Positions 41,651 to 50,896 of a stretch of 59,210 nt of DNA are shown here, in pieces. The position numbers and the translations under genes are program-made. Under the pieces are notes generated by a model that made no database searches, was not told where the DNA came from, and saw only the letters and a list, made by a program, of their open reading frames with translations. The DNA lies in the NCBI GenBank assembly GCA_052387735.1, contig JBQTIW010000057.1:1-59210 (forward strand), read 5' to 3'. The stretch is from RBC101 sp052387735 (GTDB taxonomy: Bacteria > Gemmatimonadota > Gemmatimonadetes > Gemmatimonadales > Gemmatimonadaceae). Numbering within the stretch: the first letter of the stretch is position 1; the number at the start of each line of letters is the position of its first letter.

Positions 41651-42937
41651 CTATTGCGGCACGTCGATGATCTGGTCTCGCCGAGTTCCGACGCTCACGT
41701 ACCGGATCGGCGTTTCCACCAGCGCCTCGAGCCGGTCCAGGTACTGGCGGGCCGCGGTGGGAAGGCCGGCAATGCTGCGCACGTCGCCGGTGGGCTGCCG
41801 CCACCCGTCAACCCACTCGTACACGGGCTCCAACTGCTCGAGCGCCGTAATGTCCGCAGGAAACTCCTGCAACACGTCGTCCCCGGAGCGATAGCCGGTA
41901 CACAGGGCGATGCGATCGATGGAGTCGAGCACGTCGAGCTTGGTCACGGCCAGCCCCGTAAGCCCGTTCACGCGGGACGCGTAACGCACGACCACCGCAT
42001 CAAACCATCCACAGCGCCGGGGCCGGCCCGTGGTCGCACCAAACTCGTTCCCCAGCTGCCGGATGCGCTCGCCCAGGGCGTCATCGAGCTCCGTGGGCAG
42101 CGGCCCGTTGCCCACGCGCGTGGTATACGCCTTCACGATCCCCAGCGCCGCGTGAATCGACGTGGGCGCGATGCCCGCGCCAATCGCGCCGCCGCCGACC
42201 GTGGTGCTGCTCGACGTCACGAACGGGTATGTGCCGTGGTCCACGTCCAGCAGAGACCCCTGCGCCCCCTCCAGCAGGAGCGACGCACCGCTCCGGATCG
42301 CCCGATGAAGCGCCACGCCGAGATCTTCGGACAAGGCCAGCAATCGCGTGGCCACCGACTCCACGCGGCCCATCGTGTGATCCACGTCCGCGCGTTTGTC
42401 CGACCCGAATCGCGCGAGACGCATGTTGGCGTATTCGCACCCTCGCGCGACCAGCTCGCGCACGCGATCGGGATGCTTGAGATCGACCACGCGAATCCCG
42501 CGGCGGCCCGCCTTGTCCTCGTATGCGGGACCGATGCCCCGTCCCGTCGTCCCGATCGCCTTGCTCGCCTGGCTCTCCTTATCGACCAACTTGTGATAGG
42601 GCATGACGAGGTGTGCCCGGTCGGACACGTACAGCCGCCCTTCCACGTCGATGCCGTCCTTCACGAGCTCGTCGATCTCCGTGAACAGCGTTTCGGGATC
42701 GAGCACGACGCCGTTCCCAATCGCGCACCTCACCCCTGGATGCAAGATGCCACTAGGGATCTGGTGCAGGACAAACGAGTCCTCGCCGATGTGCACCGTG
42801 TGCCCGGCGTTCGCTCCGCCCTGGTAGCGAACCACCCAATCCGCCCGTTCCGCAAGCACGTCGACCAGCTTGCCCTTCCCTTCGTCTCCCCACTGGGCGC
42901 CCACGACGACGACGGTGCGATGCGTTGAATCGAACAT
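41651..42937 (-). CDS. purA: Adenylosuccinate synthetase
   Basis: 428 aa; joins IMP and aspartate using GTP, the first committed step of AMP synthesis. Landmarks: GAQWGDEGKGKLVDVLAE (GTP loop with catalytic Asp), GGANAGHTV (catalytic His), GTTGRGIGPAYEDKAGR, LLLEGAQGSLLDVDHGTYPFVTSS, TGRPRRCGWFD, LTKLD-like AVTKLDVLDS (guanine recognition), and SVGTRRDQII at the end. Full length. It is the first gene after a rho-independent terminator upstream. Confidence 0.98.
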   Translation of the reverse strand: MFDSTHRTVVVVGAQWGDEGKGKLVDVLAERADWVVRYQGGANAGHTVHIGEDSFVLHQIPSGILHPGVRCAIGNGVVLDPETLFTEIDELVKDGIDVEGRLYVSDRAHLVMPYHKLVDKESQASKAIGTTGRGIGPAYEDKAGRRGIRVVDLKHPDRVRELVARGCEYANMRLARFGSDKRADVDHTMGRVESVATRLLALSEDLGVALHRAIRSGASLLLEGAQGSLLDVDHGTYPFVTSSSTTVGGGAIGAGIAPTSIHAALGIVKAYTTRVGNGPLPTELDDALGERIRQLGNEFGATTGRPRRCGWFDAVVVRYASRVNGLTGLAVTKLDVLDSIDRIALCTGYRSGDDVLQEFPADITALEQLEPVYEWVDGWRQPTGDVRSIAGLPTAARQYLDRLEALVETPIRYVSVGTRRDQIIDVPQ

Positions 42938-42964
42938 TGAACTGGCTGGTGAAGGTCGCCGACG

Positions 42965-43004
42965 GGCAAAGAAAAACGCCCCGGGGCCGGACGGGCGGGG
43001 CGTT
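42965..43004 (-). terminator. Rho-independent terminator upstream of purA
   Basis: AACGCCCCG (42975-42983) pairs exactly with CGGGGCGTT (42996-43004). On the minus strand the 9-bp stem is followed by TTT-C-TTT (with the stem's own TT, a run of five T). This should end the DUF1269 transcript before purA. It is the clearest intrinsic terminator in the window. Confidence 0.85.
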
Positions 43005-43123
43005 AGCGAAACCTACAGATGCGCGGTGGGGGGGTCAACCGAAGGGGCGAGCGGAGCGCCGGAAAACGGGGGAGAGGGATCGCACGCAATCATCTGGGAT
43101 TCCCCGCGCTCCGCTCCCCGCCC

Positions 43124-43609
43124 TCAGCTCGTTTTGAGCGCGCCCATCGCCGCCGAGAGATTCGCCTCGAGACCGGAGCCCAGGATCGTGGCTCCGGCCT
43201 CCGTGAGGACACGCTCCGCATGACCGGTGTCCGTTTCCTCGACGAGGGCGACGAGCATTGACGTGCCCACGCCGATGCCGCTGCCCAGTTGCTTGAGGAG
43301 CGGGTCTGGGAATCCGCCATCGATGAAGTGTGCCGCGAGACCGCCAACCAGGGCGCCAGCGATCGGCCCGATTCCTGGGAGCAGAAACGCGGCGATCGCA
43401 CCCACGGCGGCGCTCTTTCCCACGCCCCAGTCCTGCGTCTCCTTGTACTCCACGCGGCCATCAATGAGTCGCTGCACGATGGCCGCGTTGCCGAGACGCG
43501 CTCCCGCGCCCTTGAGGCGTTCGAGGCCGCCGCCCGCCCCGTCCGTTGTGGAGAAGCTCGCCACGATGATCTTCTTTGTTGATCCCTGCGGGCCGATCGG
43601 TGCAGTCAT
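43124..43609 (-). CDS. DUF1269 family membrane-associated protein
   Basis: 161 aa, ATG 43609 (MTAPIGPQGSTKKIIVASF). Pattern of DUF1269: N-terminal strand KIIVASFSTTDGA, then EYKETQDWGVGKSAAVGAIAAFLLPGIGPIAGALVGGLAAHFIDGG. The latter is a Gly/Ala-rich hydrophobic hairpin, followed by a second alpha/beta part (TSMLVALVEETDTGHAERVL). Function unknown; often described as stress-related. The open frame upstream of 43609 overlaps the next gene antiparallel in frame and is not coding. Confidence 0.85.
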   Translation of the reverse strand: MTAPIGPQGSTKKIIVASFSTTDGAGGGLERLKGAGARLGNAAIVQRLIDGRVEYKETQDWGVGKSAAVGAIAAFLLPGIGPIAGALVGGLAAHFIDGGFPDPLLKQLGSGIGVGTSMLVALVEETDTGHAERVLTEAGATILGSGLEANLSAAMGALKTS

Positions 43610-43719
43610 GGGGATTGGACGCTGTGGTGAGCGAGCATGGAATGCCAGACGCCGCGAATCTAACGTCGTGCCGAGGGCTCCAGGATAGGTCTCGGCGCCG
43701 GTTGTGCGTCGAGCGAACC

Positions 43720-44214
43720 TCAGGCCCACGCCCCCACCAGCAGCGTCGCGGCGACCGCGCAGCCCAGTCCGGTTTTCACCGCCGCGGCAGCAACGCGTCC
43801 GATCAGCGCACCGGTGGCGACGCGCGTTGCCGACTGACCGGTCGCCTCTTGCCGTGTGAACTCCAGGACCAGGGCGCCGATGAACGCGCCAATGAAGGCG
43901 CCGATCACCGGACCAATGATGGGAACGGGGAACCCCACAATGGATCCGACGATGCCGCCTGCGATCGCCCCCCAGCCTGCGCGCGATGACCCGCCGTACT
44001 TGCGCGTGTATTTCGCCGACAGCGTGAACTCCAGCACTTCGGCAATCACGGCCAGGGTGAGAGCAACGCCGAGCGTCACCCAGCCGAAGCTCGCCGCTGG
44101 AACGAGCCAGTCGTACACGAGCGCAGCCCCAATCATCACCCACAGGCCGGGAAGCCCCAGCGGGACGAGGAACAGGCAGAGCAGCAACACGGCAGCGAAG
44201 ACGAGGAGCGACAT
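43720..44214 (-). CDS. DUF456 family membrane protein
   Basis: 164 aa. Multi-pass: LLVFAAVLLLCLFLVPLGLPGLWVMIGAAL, FGWVTLGVALTLAVIAEVLEF, GWGAIAGGIVGSIVGFPVPIIGPVIGAFIGAFIGALVLEF, and a C-terminal helix. The glycine-zipper-like repeats (GGIVG, GAFIGAFIGA) are typical for DUF456. Function unknown. The M28 peptidase gene ends 3 bp upstream and DUF1269 follows, so the three probably share a transcript ending at the terminator at 42975-43004. Confidence 0.88.
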   Translation of the reverse strand: MSLLVFAAVLLLCLFLVPLGLPGLWVMIGAALVYDWLVPAASFGWVTLGVALTLAVIAEVLEFTLSAKYTRKYGGSSRAGWGAIAGGIVGSIVGFPVPIIGPVIGAFIGAFIGALVLEFTRQEATGQSATRVATGALIGRVAAAAVKTGLGCAVAATLLVGAWA

Positions 44215-44217
44215 GCG

Positions 44218-45303
44218 TTAGGTGTGTTCGCGGAGGTAGTGCGCCAGCGTGACGGCCAGCGCATCGGCGCCGGTGCCCTGGATCCTCTGTACGGAATCCC
44301 GCGGCCGGTGGATTCGGCCCAGCGTGGCCAGGGTTCCGCGAGTCAGGGTCACGGCCTCCCACCCGCCATCAGCCAGTGCGACGCCGTCGGTGAGAATGCC
44401 CGGAATCAGGGGGGTGACCGCGTACGCTTCGCCCAGCGAGGCTGCAGTATCCGCGATGGACCGTGCCAGTCGGCGCGAGCGGCGGCCGTGGGTCATGCAC
44501 CGGGGTCTCCCCTGGTCGTCCACCGTGTCGATGTTGATCGCGACGCCTGGGTCGCGGGACGCGACCCAGGCTCGAGCGCCGGCCAGGCCGAGTTCCTCGC
44601 CACTCGTCAACACCACACCTAACGAGACATCGGGCGGCAGCGCGGTGGCCGTGGCCAGGACGCAGGCAACTCCTGACGCGTTGTCGGCGGCGCCCGGGGA
44701 CTCGTTCCCCACGATCGAGACGGCCACGAGCCCTGCGGCAATCGCTCCAACAATCGGCAGCAGCGCCCAGGACGGTGTCGGGCCGGGAAGAAAAACGCCG
44801 ACCAGCCCCGATCCCACGAGGGCCGTGACCACCACGACGAGCGCGACAGCTCGGACGAGCGAGGGGATCGGCTGCGACTTCGTGTCGAGATGCGCCACGA
44901 GCCAGATCGCCGGCTGACCGCGCGTGGCCACCAGGTTTCGCGCGCTGACGCGATGCGAAGGCCACGTCAGGACCCATCGCCGCGCCGCGGTGGCGCCTCC
45001 AACTGCCAGTAGAGCCGCCAGGACCAGAAGGGCGATCGCCGACGTCCGGGTCGGGCCGAGCGCCGACCACATCAGGGCCGTACCCGCCAGCGACACGACA
45101 CACAGCACCCCGGCAAACGGCACCATCCACCGCCCTATCGCTGACGAAAAGGAAAACGGCTCCTCCCTGACGGAGAAGCCGTGCTGCTCGAGAATCGCGC
45201 GGCAATACCTCGCCGCTTCCCGCTCGGTCGTGCTCCCGGCGAACCGGGGGCCGATCGCAACGGCGCGCAGGTGATCGTGCGCCGTCCTCTGCCCGTTAGG
45301 CAA
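44218..45303 (-). CDS. M28-family zinc aminopeptidase with internal membrane helices
   Basis: 361 aa from a TTG at 45303 (8-nt overlap with the dapA-like gene); no ATG lies between there and the domain. Zn ligands of the M28 fold: IWLVAHLDTKS (His/Asp), GAADNASGVAC (bridging Asp), TSGEELGLAGA (catalytic Glu pair), AINIDTVDD (Asp), GRIHRPRDS (His). Unusually, two pairs of hydrophobic helices are inserted before and after the first ligand (VPFAGVLCVVSLAGTALMW, SAIALLVLAALLAVGG; LVRAVALVVVVTALVGSGLVGVF). The enzyme would therefore be membrane-embedded. The stop lies in ACCTAAC. Confidence 0.8.
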   Translation of the reverse strand: MPNGQRTAHDHLRAVAIGPRFAGSTTEREAARYCRAILEQHGFSVREEPFSFSSAIGRWMVPFAGVLCVVSLAGTALMWSALGPTRTSAIALLVLAALLAVGGATAARRWVLTWPSHRVSARNLVATRGQPAIWLVAHLDTKSQPIPSLVRAVALVVVVTALVGSGLVGVFLPGPTPSWALLPIVGAIAAGLVAVSIVGNESPGAADNASGVACVLATATALPPDVSLGVVLTSGEELGLAGARAWVASRDPGVAINIDTVDDQGRPRCMTHGRRSRRLARSIADTAASLGEAYAVTPLIPGILTDGVALADGGWEAVTLTRGTLATLGRIHRPRDSVQRIQGTGADALAVTLAHYLREHT

Positions 45304-46195
45304 CGGCGGCCAGACTGGCCTCGCGCAGGAGGCGGTCGACGTCGGCAAGGTCCTGTGCCGACGACGCCAACAGGGGAAGGCGCACCGGACCCCCGCGCAG
45401 CCCCACACGTTCCATCGCTGCCTTTACCGCCGGAATCCCCATCCGCCCGACGATCTCCGTCGCCGGTGGCGTGAGCCGCTTCTGCAACTCGGCGCCCTCC
45501 GCGATGCGACCTTCACGGTGGGCGCGGTAGGTCTCCAGCGACAGCTCGGCCGCAAACAGCGCCACGGCCAGAATTCCCCCGCTGGCGCCAAGCTGCAGCG
45601 CCTGATGAAACGTCCCGCCGTTGCCGGTGATCACGGTAAAACTGTCGCTCTGCGTGGCGACGTAGGTCGGGAAGTACGCCATGTCGCCTGACGAGTCCTT
45701 CATGCCCACGACCTGATCGTGTTCCGCCAGACGCGCGACGAGATCCCCGTCCAGCTTGAAGTGCATGTACTTGGGGATGTTGTAGAGCAGTACCGGAATC
45801 GGCGACTCATCGGCGACGCGCTCGTAGTGCGCCTGCAGCGAGGCCGGCGTCATGGCATTCGAGTAGTAGTGCGGAGCAACCACGAGCACCGCATCCGCGC
45901 CACGCTCGGCCGCCTCACGTGTCCGGCGCACGCAGGCCTTGGTCGACTCGGCGCCCGTCCCCACGATGAGCCAGCGGTCCGATGGAATCACCGAGCGTGC
46001 CATCTCCACGAGTCGCAGCCGTTCCGACTCTTCCAGCAGCGCGGCCTCACCCGTCGACCCGGCCACGACCACACCGTTCAGTCCCGCAGCCAGGTGCGCG
46101 GTGATGTTCCCGCCGAAGGCGTCGAGGTCGAGCTCCCCGCGCGCGTCAAAGGTGGTGATGACCGGTCCAAAAACTCCCTCGAGCTTCTTCGTCAC
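45296..46195 (-). CDS. DapA/N-acetylneuraminate-lyase family aldolase
   Basis: 299 aa, (beta/alpha)8 class-I aldolase. It has GVVVAGSTGEAALLEESERLRL (pyruvate-binding GSTGE, usually GTTGE in true DapA), Tyr in VLLYNIP, and Schiff-base Lys in VVGMKDSSGD. These support a pyruvate-dependent aldolase such as 4-hydroxy-tetrahydrodipicolinate synthase (lysine/peptidoglycan pathway) or 4-hydroxy-2-oxoglutarate aldolase. The family name is firm but dapA itself is not. TAA stop lies inside GCCTAAC. Confidence 0.88.
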   Translation of the reverse strand: MTKKLEGVFGPVITTFDARGELDLDAFGGNITAHLAAGLNGVVVAGSTGEAALLEESERLRLVEMARSVIPSDRWLIVGTGAESTKACVRRTREAAERGADAVLVVAPHYYSNAMTPASLQAHYERVADESPIPVLLYNIPKYMHFKLDGDLVARLAEHDQVVGMKDSSGDMAYFPTYVATQSDSFTVITGNGGTFHQALQLGASGGILAVALFAAELSLETYRAHREGRIAEGAELQKRLTPPATEIVGRMGIPAVKAAMERVGLRGGPVRLPLLASSAQDLADVDRLLREASLAAVA

Positions 46196-46246
46196 GTGGC
46201 GGCTCCTGTGCCAGTACGGTATGATGAACGCCTTCCGCGCACCCGC

Positions 46247-47374
46247 CTACCCCAGCCCTGTCGCGCCGGACGCAAATGGATCCGATGGAATCGATGGACC
46301 CCCGCGGTCGGCTCGCCGGAACATGCTCATTTGCAACTCGAAATCGGCCGGTCGGGTCGACGCTGCCAGCGCCGTCTCGAAGGTAACCACGCCTTCGGTG
46401 ACCAGGTCGGCGAGGTGCTGGTCGAACGTTTGCATTCCGTACTGGTCACGTCCGTCCGCCATGTAGTCCCTGATCTCTCCCACCCGCTGGTTCAGGATCA
46501 GGTCGGCAATCAGTGGTGTGTTGACCATGATCTCACAGGCCACCGCGCGACCGCTCCCGTCCTTTCGCGGCAGCAATCGCTGCGAGACGACGGCGGCCAG
46601 CGACTCCGACAGCCGGATGCGCACCACGTCCTGCTCCTCGGGCGGAAACATGGAGACAATGCGCATGATGGTCGCCTGCGCATCCGGGGTGTGCACGGTG
46701 GCGAGCAGCAGGTGGCCGGTCTCCGCCGCCTTCATCGCGGTGTCGATCGTCTCCGTGTCGCGCAACTCGCCTAGCACGATTACGTCAGGGTCCTGCCGTA
46801 GCGCGGCTTTGAGGCCGACGCGGAAGTTATCGGTATCCACCCCGATCTCGCGCTGCGTAATGGAGCTCTTCAGGTCCCGGTGCAGAAACTCGATCGGCTC
46901 CTCGAGCGTGACGATGTGCTTTTCCAGAGTGGCGTTGATGTGCCCCAGCATCGCCGCCAGCGTCGATGTTTTTCCCGATCCTGTGACGCCGGTGATCAGC
47001 ACCATGCCCCGCTCGATGACCGCGATGCGTTCGATCACCTGGGGCAATCCGAGCTGCTCGATGCTCGGCACGCGGAAGGGAATGACCCGCATCACGATCA
47101 TGAAGCTCGAGCGTTGGCGCAGGATGTTCACGCGGAAGCGCCCGATGCCCGGCGCCCCCCACGAGCAGTCGTAGTCGAGCAGCGAGTCGATCCGTTCCCG
47201 CACCTTTTCGTTGGAGATCAGCTTCAGCGCGATGGCTCGCGTCTGCTCCGGCGTCAACGCCTGCTTGGTCAGGGCGATGAGCACACCGTCGATGCGCGCC
47301 CGGAAGACGTCGCCGGCCTTGATGTGCAGATCCGACGCGCCACGGTCCACCGCCGCCTTGATGATTTTCTCCAC
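46247..47374 (-). CDS. pilT: Twitching-motility retraction ATPase PilT
   Basis: 375 aa, hexameric AAA-like secretion ATPase. It begins at the family-typical MEKIIKAAVDRGASDLHIKAG. Walker A GVTGSGKTST (129-138), Asp box VTLEEPIEFLHRD, Walker B DPDVIVLGELRD, His box GHLLLATVHTPDA. The C-terminal NTPLIADLILNQRVGEIRDYM corresponds to the PilT retraction segment. No N-terminal PilB extension is present. It would power type IV pilus retraction; no other pilus genes are in the window. It lies 12 bp after trpS. Confidence 0.95.
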   Translation of the reverse strand: MEKIIKAAVDRGASDLHIKAGDVFRARIDGVLIALTKQALTPEQTRAIALKLISNEKVRERIDSLLDYDCSWGAPGIGRFRVNILRQRSSFMIVMRVIPFRVPSIEQLGLPQVIERIAVIERGMVLITGVTGSGKTSTLAAMLGHINATLEKHIVTLEEPIEFLHRDLKSSITQREIGVDTDNFRVGLKAALRQDPDVIVLGELRDTETIDTAMKAAETGHLLLATVHTPDAQATIMRIVSMFPPEEQDVVRIRLSESLAAVVSQRLLPRKDGSGRAVACEIMVNTPLIADLILNQRVGEIRDYMADGRDQYGMQTFDQHLADLVTEGVVTFETALAASTRPADFELQMSMFRRADRGGPSIPSDPFASGATGLG

Positions 47375-47386
47375 GCCTTTCTCCCC

Positions 47387-48361
47387 CTAGTCCAGGCCCA
47401 TCGCCGAACGGACCTCGGTCATCGTCCGGCGCGCGATCTGCGACGCCCTCGAGGCCCCGTCATCGAGAATCGCGCGCACCCGCGCGGGAGCAGCCTGCAG
47501 TTCGGCCGCGCGAGCGCGAATGGGAGTGAGTTCCCGATCCATGTTGCCGTGCAGCACTTTCTTGCAATCGATACAACCCCATCCCGCCGTCCGGCACTGC
47601 ACGGCCACGTGCTCGACCGTGGCCGCTGGACTGAACGCCTTGTGCAGCTCGAAGATGTTGCAGATTTCCGGCGTCCCGGGATCGGTTTTTTTTACGCGCG
47701 CCGGATCCGTTGGAGCAGGTCGGAGTTTGTCCCAGATGGCCGCGCTGTCCTCGAGCAGACCCACCGTGTTGCCCAACGACTTCGACATCTTGACCTGGCC
47801 GTCGAGGCCCATGATCCGGCGCATCGGCGTGAGCCGTGCCTGCGGTTCGGGGAAGTAGCCCTCCCCGAATCTCACGTTCCACTTGCGCGCGATCTCCCGT
47901 GACAGCTCGAGGTGCTGGACCTGGTCTTCGCCGACCGGCACCGTGTCGGCATGATAGAGCAGAATGTCCGCCGCTTGCAGCACGGGATAGTTCAGTAATC
48001 CAGCCGCGACGCTTTCCTGGCGCGACGCCTTGTCCTTGAATTGCGTCTGCCGCTCCAGTTCCCCAAGTGGAGTGAGCGTGTTGAAGATCCACGCCAGCTC
48101 GGTATGTTCCGGCACGCGCGATTGCACGAACAGCGTCGCCTGCGTGGGGTCGATTCCGGCGGCAAGCAGGGACACTGCCATCTCGATCGTCCGGCGCCTC
48201 AGGTCCGCGGGTTCGTAGGGAACGGTGATGGCGTGGTAGTCTACGATGCAGATGAACGACTCGAACTCGCGTTGCAACTCGACCCAGTTTCGGACGGCAC
48301 CTAAGTAGTTCCCAATGTGCAGTTCGCCCGAGGGCTGGATCCCGCTGAAAATCCGAGGCAT
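47387..48361 (-). CDS. trpS: Tryptophanyl-tRNA synthetase
   Basis: 324 aa class-I synthetase. SGIQPSGELHIGNYLGA (HIGH motif as HIGN), PVGEDQVQHLELSREIA (adenine/tRNA binding), GLDGQVKMSKSLGN (KMSKS). A Cys pair CRTAGWGCIDCKK near the end is typical of many bacterial TrpRS. ATG 48361 lies only 24 bp from the divergent phosphatase start, so the promoters overlap the coding ends. Confidence 0.98.
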   Translation of the reverse strand: MPRIFSGIQPSGELHIGNYLGAVRNWVELQREFESFICIVDYHAITVPYEPADLRRRTIEMAVSLLAAGIDPTQATLFVQSRVPEHTELAWIFNTLTPLGELERQTQFKDKASRQESVAAGLLNYPVLQAADILLYHADTVPVGEDQVQHLELSREIARKWNVRFGEGYFPEPQARLTPMRRIMGLDGQVKMSKSLGNTVGLLEDSAAIWDKLRPAPTDPARVKKTDPGTPEICNIFELHKAFSPAATVEHVAVQCRTAGWGCIDCKKVLHGNMDRELTPIRARAAELQAAPARVRAILDDGASRASQIARRTMTEVRSAMGLD

Positions 48362-48385
48362 CTGCGGAACTTAAGGTGAGGCGCT

Positions 48386-49192
48386 TTGCCATCGCAACGA
48401 GAGCTGTCCCTCAATAGAGTCCTCCTGGACGCGTGCATGTCGGCCGCAGTCGTGGGGGCCGCGTACATCCGTTCGCGCAGCGACGACCTGGCGTCCATCG
48501 ACTGGAAGGAGAAGTCCCGCGCCGACTTCGTGAGCGAGGTCGACTTGCGTGCTGAGGAGCGCATTGCCGACGTGCTCCTCGCCGCGATGCCCGACGTAGC
48601 GATCATCGGCGAGGAGCTCTCCCCTGCGCGTTCGGTCGGGGGCGCCGTTTCGTTCATCGTCGATCCCCTCGACGGTACGACGAACTTCCTGCATGGCTAC
48701 CCGCAGTACGCCGTGTCGATCGCCGCGGTGGCAGACGGCGACCTGGCGGCCGGTGTGGTCGTCGACGTCCCTCGCGGTGTCACCTTCAGTGCCACGCGTG
48801 GGGGTGGTGCCTATCGAGACGGCATTCCGATTCGCGTGTCCCGCATCACCGAACCCGCCCGCGCACTCGTCGGCACTGGATTCCCCTTCAAGCATCCGGA
48901 CCGGCTCGCTCCGTATCTCCCGCAGTTTGCGAGAGTGATCGCAGGGACCGCGGGGGTGCGTCGCGCCGGTGCCGCTGCCCTGGATCTCGCCGATGTCGCC
49001 GCAGGCCGCTTCGAGGCCTTCTGGGAGCTCATGCTGGCCCCGTGGGACATGGCGGCGGGCCTGCTCCTCGTCCGCGAAGCCGGCGGGCGTGTCACGGACC
49101 TGCACGGCCACGAGCTCGCGCCGTCGCACAGTGGCGTCATCGCCTCCAACGGCCTGGTGCACGACTGGATGCTCAGCCAGTTAAATGCATAG
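48386..49192 (+). CDS. Inositol monophosphatase family protein
   Basis: 268 aa, TTG start at 48386 with AAGGTGAG upstream (48373-48380). Mg-dependent phosphatase: IIGEELS (metal Glu pair), VDPLDGTTNFLHGYP (DPxDGT), GAAALDLADVAAGRF, and APWDMAAGLLLVREAGG (final metal Asp). Family members dephosphorylate inositol-1-phosphate, fructose bisphosphate or PAP; the SuhB-like length fits. Divergent from trpS. Confidence 0.92.
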   Translation: MPSQRELSLNRVLLDACMSAAVVGAAYIRSRSDDLASIDWKEKSRADFVSEVDLRAEERIADVLLAAMPDVAIIGEELSPARSVGGAVSFIVDPLDGTTNFLHGYPQYAVSIAAVADGDLAAGVVVDVPRGVTFSATRGGGAYRDGIPIRVSRITEPARALVGTGFPFKHPDRLAPYLPQFARVIAGTAGVRRAGAAALDLADVAAGRFEAFWELMLAPWDMAAGLLLVREAGGRVTDLHGHELAPSHSGVIASNGLVHDWMLSQLNA

Positions 49193-49239
49193 TCCGACGA
49201 ACTCGCGACTCGACGTCGGGCCGCAGCGACGTGCGGTCA

Positions 49240-49290
49240 CCCGACGACCCGTTTACCCGTTTCCTCGCTTACCCGTTTACGCGCCTGCCC
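49240..49290. repeat. C-rich short repeat (ACCCGTTT type) before ftcD
   Basis: ACCCGTTTACCCGTTTCC, then CTCGCTTACCCGTTTACGCG, precede the ftcD start by about 10 bp. A short inverted pair CGTCGGG/CCCGACG lies just before it (about 49214-49244). No Shine-Dalgarno sequence is seen; the repeat arm and CCTGCCCTCCC lie directly before ATG 49295. No complementary G-rich arm is present. Confidence 0.5.
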
Positions 49291-49294
49291 TCCC

Positions 49295-50827
49295 ATGAAA
49301 CTCGTCGAATGCGTTCCCAATTTTTCGGACGGCCGCGACCCAGTCGTTGTGACCGGAATTCGCGACGCGATTGCCAGCGTAGACGGAGCGCTCGTGCTCG
49401 ACGTGTCGAGCGATGCCTCCCACAACCGGTCGGTGATCACGTTCGTGGTGCCGCTCGAACAGGCAGTGGAGGCGGCCTTTCGGGGGATCCGGCAGGCCGC
49501 AGCCAGCATCGACCTCACGAAGCACCGCGGCGAGCACCCGCGCATCGGGGCCACCGACGTCGTCCCCTTCGTGCCGCTGGAAGGCGCCACGATGGAGGAT
49601 TGTGTGGCCCTCGCCCGCTCGTTAGGTGAGCGCGTCGCCCGTGAGATCGGCATTCCGGTCTTCCTGTACGAACGGGCGGCCACGCGCCCCGACCGGGAAA
49701 ACCTCGCTGACATCCGACGGGGAGAGTTCGAGGGACTGCGCGAGGAAATGGGTACGAATCCGACACGCATTCCGGACTTCGGGGATGCGCGGGTTCATCC
49801 CACGGCCGGCGCGATCGCCATCGGGGCGCGGCCCTTCCTCGTGGCCTACAACGTGTACCTCGGCGGCAAAGAGAATCTTCCGGTCGCCCGGGAAGTCGCG
49901 AAGGCTGTCCGTCACTCGTCAGGCGGACTGCGATACGTGAAGGGACTTGGCCTCGAGGTGGACGGCCAGGCGCAGGTATCGATGAACCTGGTGGACATCG
50001 AGCGAACGCCGCTCTTTCGCGCGTACGACCTGGTGAAAATAGAAGCAGAGGCGCATGGGGTGTCCCCGACCTGGAGCGAGATCGTGGGGCTGGTGCCGGA
50101 GCAGGCGCTGTTCGACACGGCGGTTCGCCACATTCAGCTGCGCGGGTTTTCGCCCGACATGGTCCTGGAGCGCAAGGTCCGTCAGGCGGTCGCGGGCGGA
50201 GAATCCGTTGCGGCGTTCGTGGCCTCCGTGGCCGCGCCGACGCCTGCCCCGGGCGGAGGCTCGGTGTCAGCGCACGTCGCCGGGCTGGGGGCGGCGCTGG
50301 CGCAGATGGTCGCCGGCCTAACGATTGGGCGCAAGAAGTACGCCGCCGTGGACGCAGAGATGAGGGCCGTGGCGCTCGAAGCCGCCGAACTGGGGAACGC
50401 GCTTGCCGCGCTGGCTACGCGCGACGCCGCGGCGTACGGTGAAGTCATGGCGGCCTACCGGCTGCCCAAGGAAACGCCGGAGCAGACGGCCGCACGCCAG
50501 GAGACGATCGAGGCGGCGTTGCTGGAAGCGGCTCGCGTGCCTCTCGAGACGGCACGCGCCTGCGCGAGAGTCGCCCGGCTCGCTGCGATCGCGGCCGACA
50601 AGGGCAACACCAACGCCGCGTCGGATGCCGGCGTGGCCGCGCTGCTCGCCGAAGCGGCGTGCCGCGGCGCGTCCTATAACGTGCAGATCAACGTCTCGTC
50701 CCTCGCCGATCCGGCGGCGGGCAACGCGCTGCTTGTCGAAGTGTCGGCCCTGGTCCAGGAAACTGGGCGCCACACGCGAGAGGCTGCCGAAGCGGTGCAA
50801 CGGGCGATTACGGCTAGCGCTGTTTAG
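49295..50827 (+). CDS. ftcD: Glutamate formimidoyltransferase / formimidoyltetrahydrofolate cyclodeaminase
   Basis: 510 aa, bifunctional enzyme of the histidine degradation branch that passes the formimino group to tetrahydrofolate. N-terminal transferase (about 1-300): MKLVECVPNFSDGRD, HNRSVITFVV, EHPRIGATDVVPFVPL, YNVYLGG, and QVSMNLVDIERTPLFRAYD. C-terminal cyclodeaminase (about 310-505): PTPAPGGGSVSAHVAGLGAALAQMV, DKGNTNAASDAGVAALLAEAA, NVQINVSSLAD. Both parts are complete. No hut genes are in the window. Confidence 0.95.
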   Translation: MKLVECVPNFSDGRDPVVVTGIRDAIASVDGALVLDVSSDASHNRSVITFVVPLEQAVEAAFRGIRQAAASIDLTKHRGEHPRIGATDVVPFVPLEGATMEDCVALARSLGERVAREIGIPVFLYERAATRPDRENLADIRRGEFEGLREEMGTNPTRIPDFGDARVHPTAGAIAIGARPFLVAYNVYLGGKENLPVAREVAKAVRHSSGGLRYVKGLGLEVDGQAQVSMNLVDIERTPLFRAYDLVKIEAEAHGVSPTWSEIVGLVPEQALFDTAVRHIQLRGFSPDMVLERKVRQAVAGGESVAAFVASVAAPTPAPGGGSVSAHVAGLGAALAQMVAGLTIGRKKYAAVDAEMRAVALEAAELGNALAALATRDAAAYGEVMAAYRLPKETPEQTAARQETIEAALLEAARVPLETARACARVARLAAIAADKGNTNAASDAGVAALLAEAACRGASYNVQINVSSLADPAAGNALLVEVSALVQETGRHTREAAEAVQRAITASAV

Positions 50828-50896
50828 CGCACTCGCGCAGGCGCGTTCGGAGCACGGCAAGCTGGCCGGACCCGCAACTCACTGGTGAACAGGGCG

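Noticed and set aside
41447..42928. 493-codon plus-strand open frame
   Set aside because: Antisense to purA, which is unmistakable.
46247..47374. PilB/GspE-type extension ATPase
   Set aside because: Short length, start at MEKIIKAAVDRGASDLHIKAG and lack of the N-terminal MshEN region fit PilT.
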